A program made the translations under genes and the position numbers. A stretch of 64,000 nt of DNA from Takakia lepidozioides (Eukaryota > Streptophyta > Takakiopsida > Takakiales > Takakiaceae): positions 67,871,053 through 67,935,052 of the forward strand of contig CM060732.1 of the NCBI GenBank assembly GCA_030704615.1, in the 5' to 3' direction. The notes below the pieces were generated by a model. The model saw nothing but the letters and a program-made list of their open reading frames with translations. It did not search any database and was not told the origin of the DNA. Numbering within the stretch: position 1 is the stretch's first letter; each line of letters begins with the position of its first letter. This document shows positions 1-13,000 of the stretch, in pieces.

Positions 1-381
1 TCCAGAGCAAGAACAGGAAAGGGGTGTAGAGCCAGGGTGGGGCTCATACAGCTCAATCTGGGGAAAAACTCGCAAGTGGTAATAACCAATAGGTGTGTTC
101 TGTTGGATAGTTCTCTTGCAGTTTTCTTCCACTTGACTCACCAGAGTAGGGATGGTCTACCAAGGACCACCAAAGCACAGCAGCAAATAAAGTGATCGAG
201 GAATGCCATCCATAGCAGTGACAGGACCTGCTATAACCTGACCAGCTCTTCAAAACTAGCTACAGAATTTTGACTGAAGAACAATGTAGAACCTGCACTA
301 GTGTTACGGAGACTTTCTCCAGAAAATGGTACAGAGGAAACTCTAGGAATGGTTTTACGACAAGGCGCTACCTGGCTACTA

Positions 382-3300
382 CTACATCCATAATTCAGGT
401 GAGTCACGAATCCACTTTGTTGCAACCCACTTCTCCCCTTTGATTACCGGACAGCTCCCATGTAATGCAGTCTGTTGAAAGCGAAACGTGAATTGAACAT
501 TAAGACAACACCTACCCATACAGAGCACATCTACCACTTGGTTCACAACATACGAGACTTTCAAAGCAGTAAAACATGCTCATTGAAGCATGCTTCTAAT
601 ACTATTCCAACATGAGAGGGAGGCAGAGGCAAACAATCAAATAACAAATGTATAGGATGCAACCGCCATTCGATATTGCATCCAAGAAGGTAGCCAGAAG
701 ACAAGTGGGGATGTTGGCATTAATGCAACAAAGCCATAGCCAAAATTAGTGTTTACCTTGTCAAACGTGCGATTGGGTAGCATGGAGTAGAAAAGTAGAG
801 CATCCCCTTGCCGAGGCTTCACTTTCAAACCAATGCAGTCCTTGTAATTGTAGCCTATGTCCATGTTCTGATAGTTCTGTCAAGTACACACTTTGGAATC
901 AGACAAATTATGAAAAGCTATGGATTACCATTCAACTCACAAATACTAAATTATGAAAAGCTATGGATTACCCTTCAACTCACAAATACTAAATTAGGAA
1001 AGAGCTAATCTCAAAGTGTCAAATGTTGTGGCGGATTAGACAAGTAATTATCTGGAACAGAGAAGGGAAAAACTTGAAGAGCTATGGTATCTTCTTACCT
1101 CATAAGGAAACATAGTCTCTCCACCTTCCTCCACATCAGAGAGGTACAGGAGAAATGATGCCATCTGAATCACAATTTATAAACATGGACGACCAAAAAG
1201 TTGCAATGAGAGTAATGTAGCTTTACATGGTGCTTGCCTGTACTCAGTCTAGGGACAAGCTGCACATCGTGTCTGTGAGCAGACAATACACAAGATGGAG
1301 AAATGCAGAGAGAATGGACCAGCTGTCCTTAGGAGAAGCTGGAAAGGCAGAGCTTGGGATCGCCACTGCCTATTCCACCTACCCAGAGAGAAATGTTACT
1401 CTCTGCCAGTCCTATATAAACTTGGCCATGACGGACCTTTGGGGCATGGTGAAGTTGACAGTTGTCCTCAGGGAATGCATGAGAGGGTTTCTATCCACTT
1501 GGACATGAAACTGAGCTTGAGATTGAAATAGCACTAGCATGCCAACTTTAATGCATTATAAGGGATTAAGTGTGGATTTGAATGCAGGTAAAACAATCAC
1601 AAAAAGAAATGTAATGGTGATTTTAGCACTGCTATTAAAGCCCTATACCCTAGAAAGATGTGGCTGCAGCAGAGTAAACCTAAGAGATAGACTGAGAAAG
1701 TGACAGATACCCGCTGACTCCTCTGAGGTCCATACTCAGCTGGATTGAACACATCATAATGACAATTGTACTTCTGGCCCAGTTCGTATCGCAAGACATT
1801 GAATGCCTGCCACAATCCACTTGTGCATATTAGCCAAGCAGAAAAGCTGAGAGAACAAATACACAGAGAAGAAACTGCCAAACCTTGCCCCATCACAGCA
1901 ACAATCCATTTGCTTTTTCTCTCTTTCACCCCAAACCAGAAGGTGGAAACAAAGTTTCGCCTAAACATACCTCACAGCTCAACGCATGACCGGAGAGGAC
2001 TCGCTGACTAACAAATCACCATCTAATCCGACATACTGAAAAGTGATTTTGAAGCTCCAGCATTGAAGTCATTCAAACTGAGTCAAAGTTCAAAGTTCAT
2101 CAGTTGCCGCTAATAACAGAAAGATCTCAAGCCAAAAACACTCGAATGAAGGGCTTGCAAACCTCTCCATGTGCTCGGGGTACCATGGTCATCCTGGCCA
2201 TCTTCTCTTCCACCCACTCCAGTGTCTTCGATGGGTCGTGCTTTGAGTTTAAGAATGTACCCGAACTGTCTTGCAAAACAAGCACCAAGCCACTTATGAC
2301 CCACCTTCAGTTTTCTCTCTTTTGTTGAGGGAAAAGGGAAAAACAGTACGGTGCCTGAAACAAGCCCACACAATTGGCAAGCCAAGAAAGCTCAAGACAC
2401 CAACCTGGACTCCTTAAAATCCCTCTTTCTCCCTCTCTCTCTCTCTCTCTCACACAGCTCCAGCTCGGATGTGGATTTGAAAAGAGGACCAAGTGCCCCA
2501 ACCACTGGGCTATCTGTTGGAAGGTTTAAGACATCACACTGGAGCCTTTATATTCTACATGCCCTTCAGGCTCCCAGGGGGCAAGAGAATTTCTTTCATT
2601 CTTTTCACTTCTCTCTCTCTATGTGACCCATAACCCTGGTGGGTGTGAACCCAACAAAAGCTCCTGGAGAGTTAGTTTCCCGCAAGGTCAATGGCTGTAA
2701 GGCCATGGCAAGCCAACGTTCGCAGGGAACAGCATGAGTACATTCTATGTGGCCCATCTCAGATAAACACCCATCTTCCTTCCCTCTCCACAGATTTATG
2801 CTCTATCCAAAAAGGTGTCCTGACTTTTGCAGCAAGACCAAGCACAATGTAGGTCCTCCTTTCAACCCTCTTCTCCCCCCACTCTGACTGACAGTAGTGG
2901 ATATCTGTACCTACACAACTGCCTGCAAGCTGTTCATGAGAGCACAATCAGACATGTTTACCATCAGACCTGGTTCGAATCTCTTGGGTAGAGCCGACAC
3001 TTTCTCCTTTCCGTAGAGCCACAGCAGAGGGGGTGAGATGTGACCGGGCGAGTGATATTATCTTTTCACACTGGTGCTTGCTTGCAAAATTTGGAAACAG
3101 CAATGCACGGGGCTTCCAACTCAGAACCTGTCCAATGTCAAAGTAAGAGGGTAGCATGGGACAGAAACACTTGGAAGATTTCTCCTGCAGTGTCTGCATA
3201 GCTTCAAATAATGACTAGTAAACCAGGTGTTAGCTGAATTTGAGATGGGACCTGCTTCTCAGGTGAGTGCTTGCACAAAGTGGGCTTATGCAATGTTCCA

Positions 3301-3987
3301 TGCAAGGATGACAATGCAAACAGATTGATGCACATCGCTATCAGGTCCTGACAGACATATCATTACATGAGCATCGAGGTGGCTTCCCCTGAGCACACTG
3401 ACGATGAGAGGGACTAACACGGACTTCTCAATGTGAAAACAAGAGAACATAGAGTGAAGCCCTGCCTGGACCTTACACACAAAAGAGCTAGAGACTTAAA
3501 GACTCCACAAAAGTACCACAAGACTACCTGGAAGGGGATGGATGAAATAGTGCTGTCCCCAGTCTCACCATGCGGAAAGATCACTGGTTCTTCACCATCC
3601 TTCGTCTCAATCAGTTTTTTCCGTTGCACTCGATCATACACGCTTTCTTCTTCATCCTGTTTCAAAATATTCTTTCTCCAGATTACCACCGGAATACCAG
3701 GCTACCTTGAGGTCTGAGCTTCACTTTTTCTAAGAAGCTGGCCAAAGGCTTGCAAGGGACGATGGCGCTTTGCCACTCGAAGCTGCTTCTCTGCAAATGA
3801 CGCTCATACTTCACCTCAGCAGTGAACTCACTAACCAAAATCTCTTCAAACAGTTTTTACCAACCTGAAAGAAAGATGTTGAGCTGTAGAAACCCGCAAG
3901 GAAGAAGAAGGTGCACAAAACCATCACGAGAGGCAGGGACAGCTTGCAAGTGAAGGCTACTGAACCCCTTCCCCTCCTTGCTTTCAT
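382..3987 (-). CDS. P4H: Prolyl 4-hydroxylase, membrane-anchored (8 exons)
   Basis: Spliced gene. Exons read by eye on the minus strand: 3987-3865, 3656-3528, 3127-2970, 2265-2163, 1806-1711, 1164-1099, 876-757 and 471-382. The lengths sum to 885 nt, giving 294 residues, the usual plant P4H size. Residues 1-41 carry a short basic N-terminus and one hydrophobic signal-anchor (SLPLVMVLCTFFFLAGFY), so it is a type II ER/Golgi protein. The 2-oxoglutarate/Fe(II) dioxygenase core follows: VLSWKPRALLFPNF, the RTSSGTFL junction, the iron ligands His187 and Asp189 in NCHYDVF, the LYLSDVEEGGETMFPYE stretch, and the distal His269 with the 2-oxoglutarate lysine Lys276 in ALHGSCPVIKGEKW. These enzymes hydroxylate peptidyl proline in extensins and arabinogalactan proteins. 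The start is the only ATG that places the anchor in frame with exon 2. Exon 7 reads LPNRTF where the family usually has a glycine. Three consecutive TAG codons end the frame. Family identity is secure. Confidence 0.93.
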
Positions 3988-4869
3988 TGTTGGCTGACTC
4001 TCACTCCTGCCGAGAGGGAAAAAGTCAATCCAGTTTCCTTTGAAGTATGATTCTTAAATTCGCATCCTGAAAATCAGCATTTCTCTCTTGAATCGTGTGC
4101 AGTGGTTGCAGCATTCTTCTGATGAGTCAAATCAATTGTCATTCAAGTCATAAACATGAACCCTTGACATAATACACATGTGCACTTCTCTCTTGGTACA
4201 GTCTGCCCATGTGCATACATATGCAGCTCAAGATTCCTACTCCAGATTCACTATACAGTCCTCTCAGACAGCTCCAAAATCCTGACCAATCAAGCTAGGC
4301 CCCCAAACCTCTGATCGTCTATGCTCATCTGCTCAAAACCAGGAGGCAATAGGATGTGATTGAAAGCGAAGTGTGTGTGCCTCTTTCTCTAGGGCAGCTT
4401 GGCCTTCTCACATTGTTGTGCAGTTTGCGTCTGTAAATCCTTTGAACTGACTCCCTGCCTTTCTTGCTGATTCTACACTCATCCAATAACTCTGTTCAAG
4501 GCCTGTATGAACCCATATTATGTCACAATCCAAGCAATGTACAGCTATAGCATTTCCACTACACCTGTGCATTGAACGTTCCCATTTACCTCAAAATGCA
4601 CCACTGCACCCCTTTTTCCAGGCGAAGGACTTTCAGACAGCCGTGGACTTGCTTGATGCATCCACGTCTGTCAAAAGAAGTGTGGCATCCTCTTCTCCTT
4701 CCAAATCTCTATGCAATTCCTGTCGATGTGATTCATCTACCCGGTGGTCTGGAATATTCTCCAAAGACACCGTTACTCGGATCTGTCTTACCGGAACACA
4801 GCAGGGAGTGAGAGGCAGTCTGGATGAATCAGATAATCCACGGGCAGTGTGTACTCTGCTTAAGTGTGC

Positions 4870-4900
<31 letters not shown>

Positions 4901-7036
4901 CTGCCTACATCTTTAATCGCTTTCCCTGACTAACGTATCTGTAAATAGTGTCGATCCTACGAATGCCTCTCCGAAAGACTGCGACTCTTATCACTCCTCT
5001 ATCCGCCAAACTGTACACCTTCCGTCCTACTCATGAATGTGAAAATTGCAAACATGTTACGAGAGCATAATTTATGGAAGAATGTCATTCTCAAGACCGA
5101 TTCCACGTTGTCAACACGATACACTCTTGGTGAATAGCAGACCTACTAACATGTTTATAAAAAAGTGTGGAAACAGCCTGTAGTGTGAATCAACACTACA
5201 TCCACCAACAAACATGCTATCGTGTGTGGAATCCAGCACAAACCTGGGTGTGATCGGTGTGAATCTGTGCTTAGAGAGTAATCCAATGATATATCACGGA
5301 TCAGTGCGAAGCAACTTACCTCCTGACGTGTGTATTAAAGTGCGGAAGCAGTGTGCCTTTCTCTTCCGCCACTCGGACCGTCTCGAGGCTTCTCTCGCCA
5401 ACACACCAGAGCATCCTCAGAAAATTGAAGAAACTGTAAACCGTGGATTGATCAGATATGGACGGCACGCATAGAATAATATATTGTCTCGCAATCTACG
5501 ACCCAAAACTTATGCCGTGTAAGCTCGCAAGGGTGAGATGGAATTTCCGAAGAGACATGAGATGTTCTGTATCCACGTGAGGTGCTGGAATGAACAGCTC
5601 ACAAACATTCCAAGATACTCAAATTGAACTGCGACAGTTGCCAACGTGCGGGAAAATTCCACATCTCCCGACTTCAACGCTAATCATACCTTATGACATG
5701 TTCTCCGCTGTGCAATTTGTACTAAAGTAATCACGGCACCTCGGCATACCAGTTATACCTACTCGATATACAAATAAGGCAAGTTCTTTGTTCTGACTTG
5801 CAGCGGTTTCCATCTCTATTTTGGATCTATCGGTGAATCTGTTGTGGATTGGGTTGGTCAGTTGTATTACCCATCATTCAGGGAGCTTTGTTATACGTTG
5901 ATCTTCGACTGTTTCAGCACTGGAGCCTTCTTCGCCTGTCTATGCAGGGTAGCCAGCCCTTGGTGGTTATTGACAGTGAGAGCAGAGTGAGGGTGAAAGC
6001 AGGCGAACTTGGAAATGTATGGAAAAGGCTGGAGATATTGGGATTTGGCAGAGTTCGATAAGGATTTGAACAGGATCACTGTCACCATTTGCAGGCTGTC
6101 AAGTATTTTGGTGCAAGGTGGAGGTTCGCTGTGAGACCTTCCTGGCAGATCTTGTGGAAGGTGATGCAATTCCAGTGCAGATGCATGTGAAGTCGAAGTG
6201 GATACCAAGTGTTGTAGGTATGAATGATGATGTTTTGTTGGCAGCCGACAAGGACAACAAATTGTCCAGGATCAAGATTCTCTTCAAAGTCGGGTTGGTG
6301 GGTACATTCGCGCTTAGCGCTGTGGGAGACCTAATTTCGTTCAGCAAGTTACAATCCTGACACCTTGACGTCTTCTACTACACTCCACTGTTTTTTGCGT
6401 TGTATGTCGAAAACAAGCTAGAGATGTAGATATGACCCGGCGCGAGAAAAGGATAATGCTTCCCTGGCTTGATGGGCCCGGGGGATCAGCATCCACATCT
6501 GCCTCGCATCCTGCATCATTGCACCCATATGCGCGCAAAAAACACTTGTACGTCCACTTTCTCAACTCGTTTCAGAATTTCCGATGCTAGATACTTGATG
6601 GGCTGTCAACTAATGAATCTCCTGACCTTTTCGCAAGTGAGTTCCCAGTTTTGGGTCATTTGTCATTGTAGGTTTGATGCAAGGCTCTGTCACATTTCTA
6701 TTGGTATTGTTCGAGGCATGGTCGGATGGACTTGCGTTCCTTGTTACCAAGCGTAGAACCCACAATCTGCTGACGGTGGCTGGTAGATTAGAATCACACT
6801 TCACCTTACTAGAAAACAGCAACACTACTGATGGAAATTTTACATTCACTTCAGCAATGTGTCCTTTCCATTCCATGTCTATGCAGAAGCTGGCTAAAAT
6901 CTGACTCTTTGAGTAGCAGGTGGGACAGGCTGTCTTCTAGTGACAGGTTAGGGTTTTTGGTCCTCTCAGCATTTTTGGAATTTCAAACCCAGGAGCCTAC
7001 TGAGAATGCAATTAAAGCATTTGCGTTTGGATGCAG
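3988..7036. other. Intergenic stretch between divergent P4H and AMBRA1-like genes
   Basis: About 3 kb separating two divergently transcribed genes, so it should contain both promoters and 5' leaders. A (GT)n(GA)n microsatellite lies near 4866-4901. Several open frames of 60-126 codons occur, for example plus 5214-5474, 5849-6061 and 6118-6360, but none matches a family I know. The frames at 5849-6360 could be untranslated leader or an unrecognised first exon of the AMBRA1-like gene. I see no clear TATA box. Confidence 0.5.
4866..4901. repeat. (GT)n(GA)n compound microsatellite
   Basis: A run of alternating TG followed directly by about nine GA units, upstream of the prolyl 4-hydroxylase start codon. 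Confidence 0.9.
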
Positions 7037-10000
7037 AGGAGAGAACGTAGTACGGTTGCTGGCATGGAGGGAGGTAGCACCTAGTGTGAAGACAGCCCAT
7101 CGTCAGTTATGGGGAGGTACAGCTGCTTGGAGTGTTGCATGGACTGGTCTACAGCGAGAAACAACCAACGCTAAACAGGCCCTCATCTCATGGTGTGTCT
7201 CTCCCTTCCCTCTTTTTTGCTGTCAAGGGGTTACTTAGCAGTGAAGAAGATCATTGCTCCACGATAACAGACTTGCCTTACTGTGGTGGTTCTGGGGGTC
7301 ACTCCAAACATAGTCATGACTTAGAAGCCGTCGAAGCCCTCTCCCGAACAACTAGTGTTGCTGTCAGAGGGAAGTCCAGTTGTCTTGCTCGAGGAGACGG
7401 GAGTGTAGCTTAGAGTCGGTGAGCCAAATTGGCACGCATGGATGAGATCACGTACCCAAAATTTAGTTTACTCTCTCATAAGGATGCAAGAAAGACCTGT
7501 CAAACTGGCCAAGTCATGGGGGAAAAGGGCAGAACTATTTTTAGGGCCCTAAATATTCTCAAAAACTGAGTGGAGGAGATAGAGGCCAAGTTAGTCAGAT
7601 AAAGTCTGCTGAGCTTCATGGCCCACGCTTTTTGGGCAGTGCTTCTTCTTAGCCTTACTACCCTTCTCAGTTTATTGAAGAATGAGTGGAACTGAAGGGG
7701 GCTGCCCACTGAGCTGAGGTTCAAACTTAGTGGTGTGATTACTCTACCCATAGAACTACTTGTTGGGGAGTCATTATGTCGGTGGACATGGGAGGGCATA
7801 ACAGACATATTCTGTTGCATTGCACGGTCTTTTGCAAAGAGGGGGGGAGGGAGAGAGTTTTCTACCGGAAACCTTGTGATCCTCGATCATGTGTCTGGGT
7901 TGGCTAGAGCAAAAGGGGGATGGGGGCCAGAAGGGGGGAGGGGAGAGCAGCATGAAAGCCACTACCACTGTTGGTATCTTGCTTTAGTAGTGGTACAATA
8001 GACTGGTTGTGGCCCTCCAGATTGCTCCAGAAGGGCCTTTAGCTTTGCATCACAGTGATGCAAAAGGTCACCCGATTCCAACCCAAGGAGGGTCACAGCT
8101 TTTTGCACCCTCTTGAGATTATCAAATTTATCAAAGAGAGTGCATATACTCTTGATTGATGCAAGGAGGGCTTCCCATCTTTCTCCTGTCTATATCATTT
8201 TATTTTCCCATTCTTAGGACTCCTTAGGGTCGCCCTAAGGAGTCCTAAGGGCAATTATAAGTAATAATTTACATCTTTCAATTTTCCCCTTCTTAGGACT
8301 CCCAAAGGAGTCCTAAAAGCAATTATAGATAATAATTTATATGTTTCTATTTTCCTTCTTTTTATAACCCCTTAGGTTGTCGAAACGGGTCTTAAGGGCA
8401 ATTATTTATGTCTTTCCATTTTTCTCCTCTTAGGACTGTTCTAAGAAGTCATAAGGGTAATTATAAATAATAATTTATATGTTTTTATTTTTCCCCCTCT
8501 TAGGACTCTTTAGGGCGGCCTAAAGTAGTCCTAAGGGCAATTATAAATAATAATTTATATATTTTTAGTCCTAAGGGCAATTATAAATATATATCTTTCC
8601 ATTTTCCCTCCTCTTAGGAGGCTAATATAAATAACAATTCTCCACTAAAGCCTAAAGCCCTGGCCCTCTTGGGGCTTTCTAGAGGATATCTGGAAAACCC
8701 AAACTAATTGTCTTTATCAAGGTAAGTCACCTTACCGGAGTGAGCCCCTCACAAAGGTAGTTTCTTCTCCCTTTTGTTCCACTGGGAGCAGGGTCTATGG
8801 CCGCAAGGCTACGGCAAACAACGTCTTATGAGTACATTCTCTCTCCCTCCACTGCTGCAGTGAGCCCTTCACAAAGTTAGTGTATGTTCCCGTTTCGCCC
8901 AAACTGGGTGTGGGGTCTATGACCACAAGGCTACGGCAAACAATGTCTCATGAGTACATCCTCTCCCTCTCTTTCTCCCCTTGGCCCATCAAGGCATTTG
9001 GTCTCCTGTTGTATGGGCAGCAAGTATGGTTCATCTGTGGCGTATGTCTTGTTATTAGTTTTCTTTTTGGTCACTCATGACTGCTTTGACAGGTGCAGTC
9101 AACCATTTTCACAGATTTTTCGTATCAAATTCTTCATTTGTGCAGGTTTGAGGCTGAATCACTTCAACATTGTAGCGCCAAATACTGCCCTCTTCACCCA
9201 GCTCCTCGGTCGACTATCGCAGCTGCTTTTAGCCCCGACGGCAACACACTTGCCTCCACCCAGTAAGTACCTTCCCTTCTCTTCCTCTCTCTCTCCGTAG
9301 CCCACGCTTCAAAGGACAATATTTTTGAGTGGAGGGAGCTATTGATTATGGTTAGATGATGCTCTTTATTAGTGTGCTGTGTGACAGTCTCAAAGTGAAA
9401 GGTATTGTGCAATCTTTGATAGAATAATCATCAGAACTTTGTTGCTTGGTCAAGAAACCCTAAAATCTTGCTAGACCCTAACAGCAGCTTTCAGCTGTTA
9501 TTAGGACCTTTTCCCTCTCAATTTTCCAGGCTCCCTTGGACTGTCTGCTACAGATTCTCTCTACACATCAGTGCAAAATTCCAAGTTGTGGTTGCTTGGG
9601 ATGCCAAGGGTGTTTGTGTGCGGCTGGCTGTCTGTCTGTCCATCTTTCTTGAAAGCTTTACAAGCTAGATTCATTTTTTAAATCTTCCCGCTCAAACTGG
9701 GCGCGGGGTCAATGGTCACAAGGCTATGGCAAACAACGTCTTATGAGTACATTCATTTTTTAAAGTATAATTGGTATATATCTGAAGAGTTAACTTTTGT
9801 TTTTGAATGCTTATCAAGCTAGATTCATATTTGAAAGTGTAATTGGTAGATTTCTGAAGAGTTAACATTTGTCAAGTGGGTGGATGTGAAGTGGGGATCA
9901 CACAGTGAAGATAATTTGCTGCCGAACAGGCTATTGTCTGAAAGTCCTCGTTGGGCACCGTCGAACTCCATGGGTGGTGCGAGTCCCTCCCCACAATCTT

Positions 10001-13000
10001 TGATTTGGGTTGAAGATCTAGGGTTGTGTCCCTGTCTGGATATGCCAGATATGTATCTAGCTGTTAAGATTTGACAAGTGAGCTTGAATTTTCCGTGGGG
10101 GTCCTTACCTCTGAGGTGTTTGTCTGTGTCCTGCAAGCTTCCTGTGAACGTTACGAGTTCCTTTCTTTCTTTCTTCTGGGCTGCTTTTGGTTTTGTCTCT
10201 TCCTGTTTTCCCTTTTGTCCCATAAGCTCTTTCAGCTTTCTGCGGACGTTAATAAAGTACCATTTCATTTTATTTCTTCCTGAGGATCAGAAATGCTTGG
10301 CAGCTTATCTGCACTAAGCTTCGATCCCTTGAGCAGTAGTTTCTTTTGGGCTGCTTCTGGCTTCACTCTGTCTTTTATTCTTTCTTGTTTCTTGCTTTCC
10401 TTTTGTCCAATAAGCTCTTCGAGCTTTCTGCGTCCATTATAAAGTTCCATTTCATTTCTTTTCTTTGCTTTCTTTTGCTTTCTTCCTCCTCCCTTGCTCT
10501 CTCCCCTTGTCCTCTCACTATTGCTTCCTCTTTAATCACAAAATTTACTATGCCAGTCATCAAGGACCCAAACATGCTCTGTGTCTTGAGTGCTAGCCAA
10601 CGCCATGGCCGAGTTCTGCTGTTGTGTCTGTAGCTGTTATTGTGGCTCCATCTGTGAGTAGTTGTGTAGACCCATGCCTCTGTTTATGAGAAAGCCATTT
10701 ATAAAATAAACCATATCCACTGCCCGGAGCTAGTCCTAGGGAAATGAAAATAAAAGGATGGTCTGTTATACTAGAGAGAATCCTTGGCCCTAGGACTTGA
10801 TGGCCCTTTAGTAGAGAGCGGCGTATGTGACCAGGGATGGCCCTTTGTCACTTTCCTCAACTTATTATTCAAGGAGTCTCAATGGCTGGCTTGCATTGTG
10901 TGCAGGTGAGGTTTCATCCTAGCAGGTCAAAGGTGCTTGCCAGTGGGAGCCTTGATAATGAAGTCCGGTTATGGGATGCCAATACGGCAGAATGCACTGG
11001 CTCTCGCGACTTCTGTAATATTCACGACCCTCAGTGTTTCAGTTGTTATGAAATGATGTCTTTCAAGTCTTCTTTCTCAGGCCACTGACCACATGTCTTA
11101 CCAACTCTTGGGCACATGGTTGTTCATTCACATACTGTCAAACACTTCATATGCATCCTTGATTCTCCCACATTTGGCATACATGTCCACAAGGACTGTG
11201 TCCAGAATGACTATTTGGTACAAATTCCGGCCTTCATGATGTCAGCATGGAACCCTTTTCTCTTTTTCAGGGCTGTTGTGCTAGCACACACCTTGCAAAT
11301 GGGACACACATGACCTTTTGGGCTTTACCCCTTCCTGCATCATTTGCCCACAGGTTTCCAAAGCCTCCATCCACACCCATGCCATGCATATCCTGTGATT
11401 ATTGTATTCCATGATGTTGTTAAGCCATATTGTTGAACAATCCCTTGGCATCACTGATACTCCCACATTTGGCATGCATGTCGGTGAGGGTAGTGCCAAA
11501 GATGATATTTGGCACAATCTGAACTTTAGGATGTCATCATAGATGTCTTTGCTCCTGAAAGTCTGGCACATGGGAGAGCAGTGATCAACATGACCTGGTT
11601 GGGTGGCAACCCTTCCCAGATCATTTGCTCATAGGACCTCCAGAGCTGCCATCCCAGCTCTCATATCCTGCAATCATCACACTCCCTTGGAACTTTCACA
11701 CCCAAGCCAGCGTGTTGGGTCCTCTCCATGTCTGCAGGTATTGCAATTAAGTATTATTGCTTTCCCCTTCAAGGCTGAGTGGACTGTTTTGTTCAGTTAT
11801 AGTAAAACACTTCTTCCACTGCTTCTCCTTGCCTCTTTTCAATCTTTGGACGTTTGTCCTTAGCTGCATTGAGCTTCTCCAATGCATCATAAACCATTGC
11901 AGGTTTCTTGTAGCTATCAAATCCTTAGGCCCTTGTAGGTACTCTTTTGCTTGACAGTTGGTGCTGGATCTTTTTGCCTTGATTTCCCCCCATTAACTTC
12001 ACAAGAAAATATTCCTTCCAAACTTTCTCCTTGTCTGTATTTTGACTTTTTGGATATTTGGGTATGTGGCCTCCTTGCCCATCATCCTGTCCATGTTGTT
12101 CCTCCTCTATGGTCTCACAATCTGCTTGATGCTGTTTGCAGCAAATCTCAATGCAATGTGGTTTTGGCAATGCATAAGGGTCCCAAACAGAGTGTACAGC
12201 CGGACACATTTTTTAAGAGCGAGAACAGGGCCAATCTTGAAAGTAGTGTAGGATTGGGAATGCTACCGAGGGAACCCCGAGGTGTTACAGGAACATGTGG
12301 AGGAAGCCGTACTTTGTATGCCATGGCTAATCCTCAAACTTCGCAACCTATGCTGCAGCCCTCCAGTATATAGGGTTCCAGTGTGGAGGTTTCCAAGCTC
12401 TTGTCCTCCACCATGTTAGGTCGGATCTTCTTACAATACAAAGATGCTTGCTTTCTCTCTCCCTTTGTGTTCCGCTCAAACTGGGCACGGGGTCAATGGC
12501 CACAAGGCTACGGCAAACAACGTCTTATGAGTACATTCTCTCTCAAACAATGTCTTATGAGTACATTCTAAAGTACCATTTCACGTCAATGTCCCATGAG
12601 CATACTCTCTCTCTCTCTCTCTCCCTTTCCGCTCAAACTGGGCGCGGGGTCAATGGCCACAAGGCTATGGCAAACAACGTCTTATGAGTACATTTCTCTC
12701 TCTCTCTCTACCAGCCAAGAGGTTGAACCGAACGCCCTGGCCATGTTGGGGTGCTGGGTAACTCACACACAGCAGATTGATGCTTGTGTGAAGGGCTTTC
12801 TAGAGGAAATGGAAAGCCCGAACTGATTGTTTATATCAAGGTGAGTCCCACTACTGGAGTGAGCCCCTCACAAAGGTAGTGTCTGTCACCTCTCTATTTC
12901 GACCCAAATGGGCGGGGGGCTATGGCCACAAGGCTATGGCAAACATCTTATGAGTGCATTCTCTTCTGGCAAACAATGTCTTCTGAGTACATTCTCTCTC

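Noticed and set aside
8205-8640. CRISPR-like repeat array
   Set aside because: Units are contiguous, degenerate and AT-rich, without unique spacers or cas genes, and lie in a plant intron.
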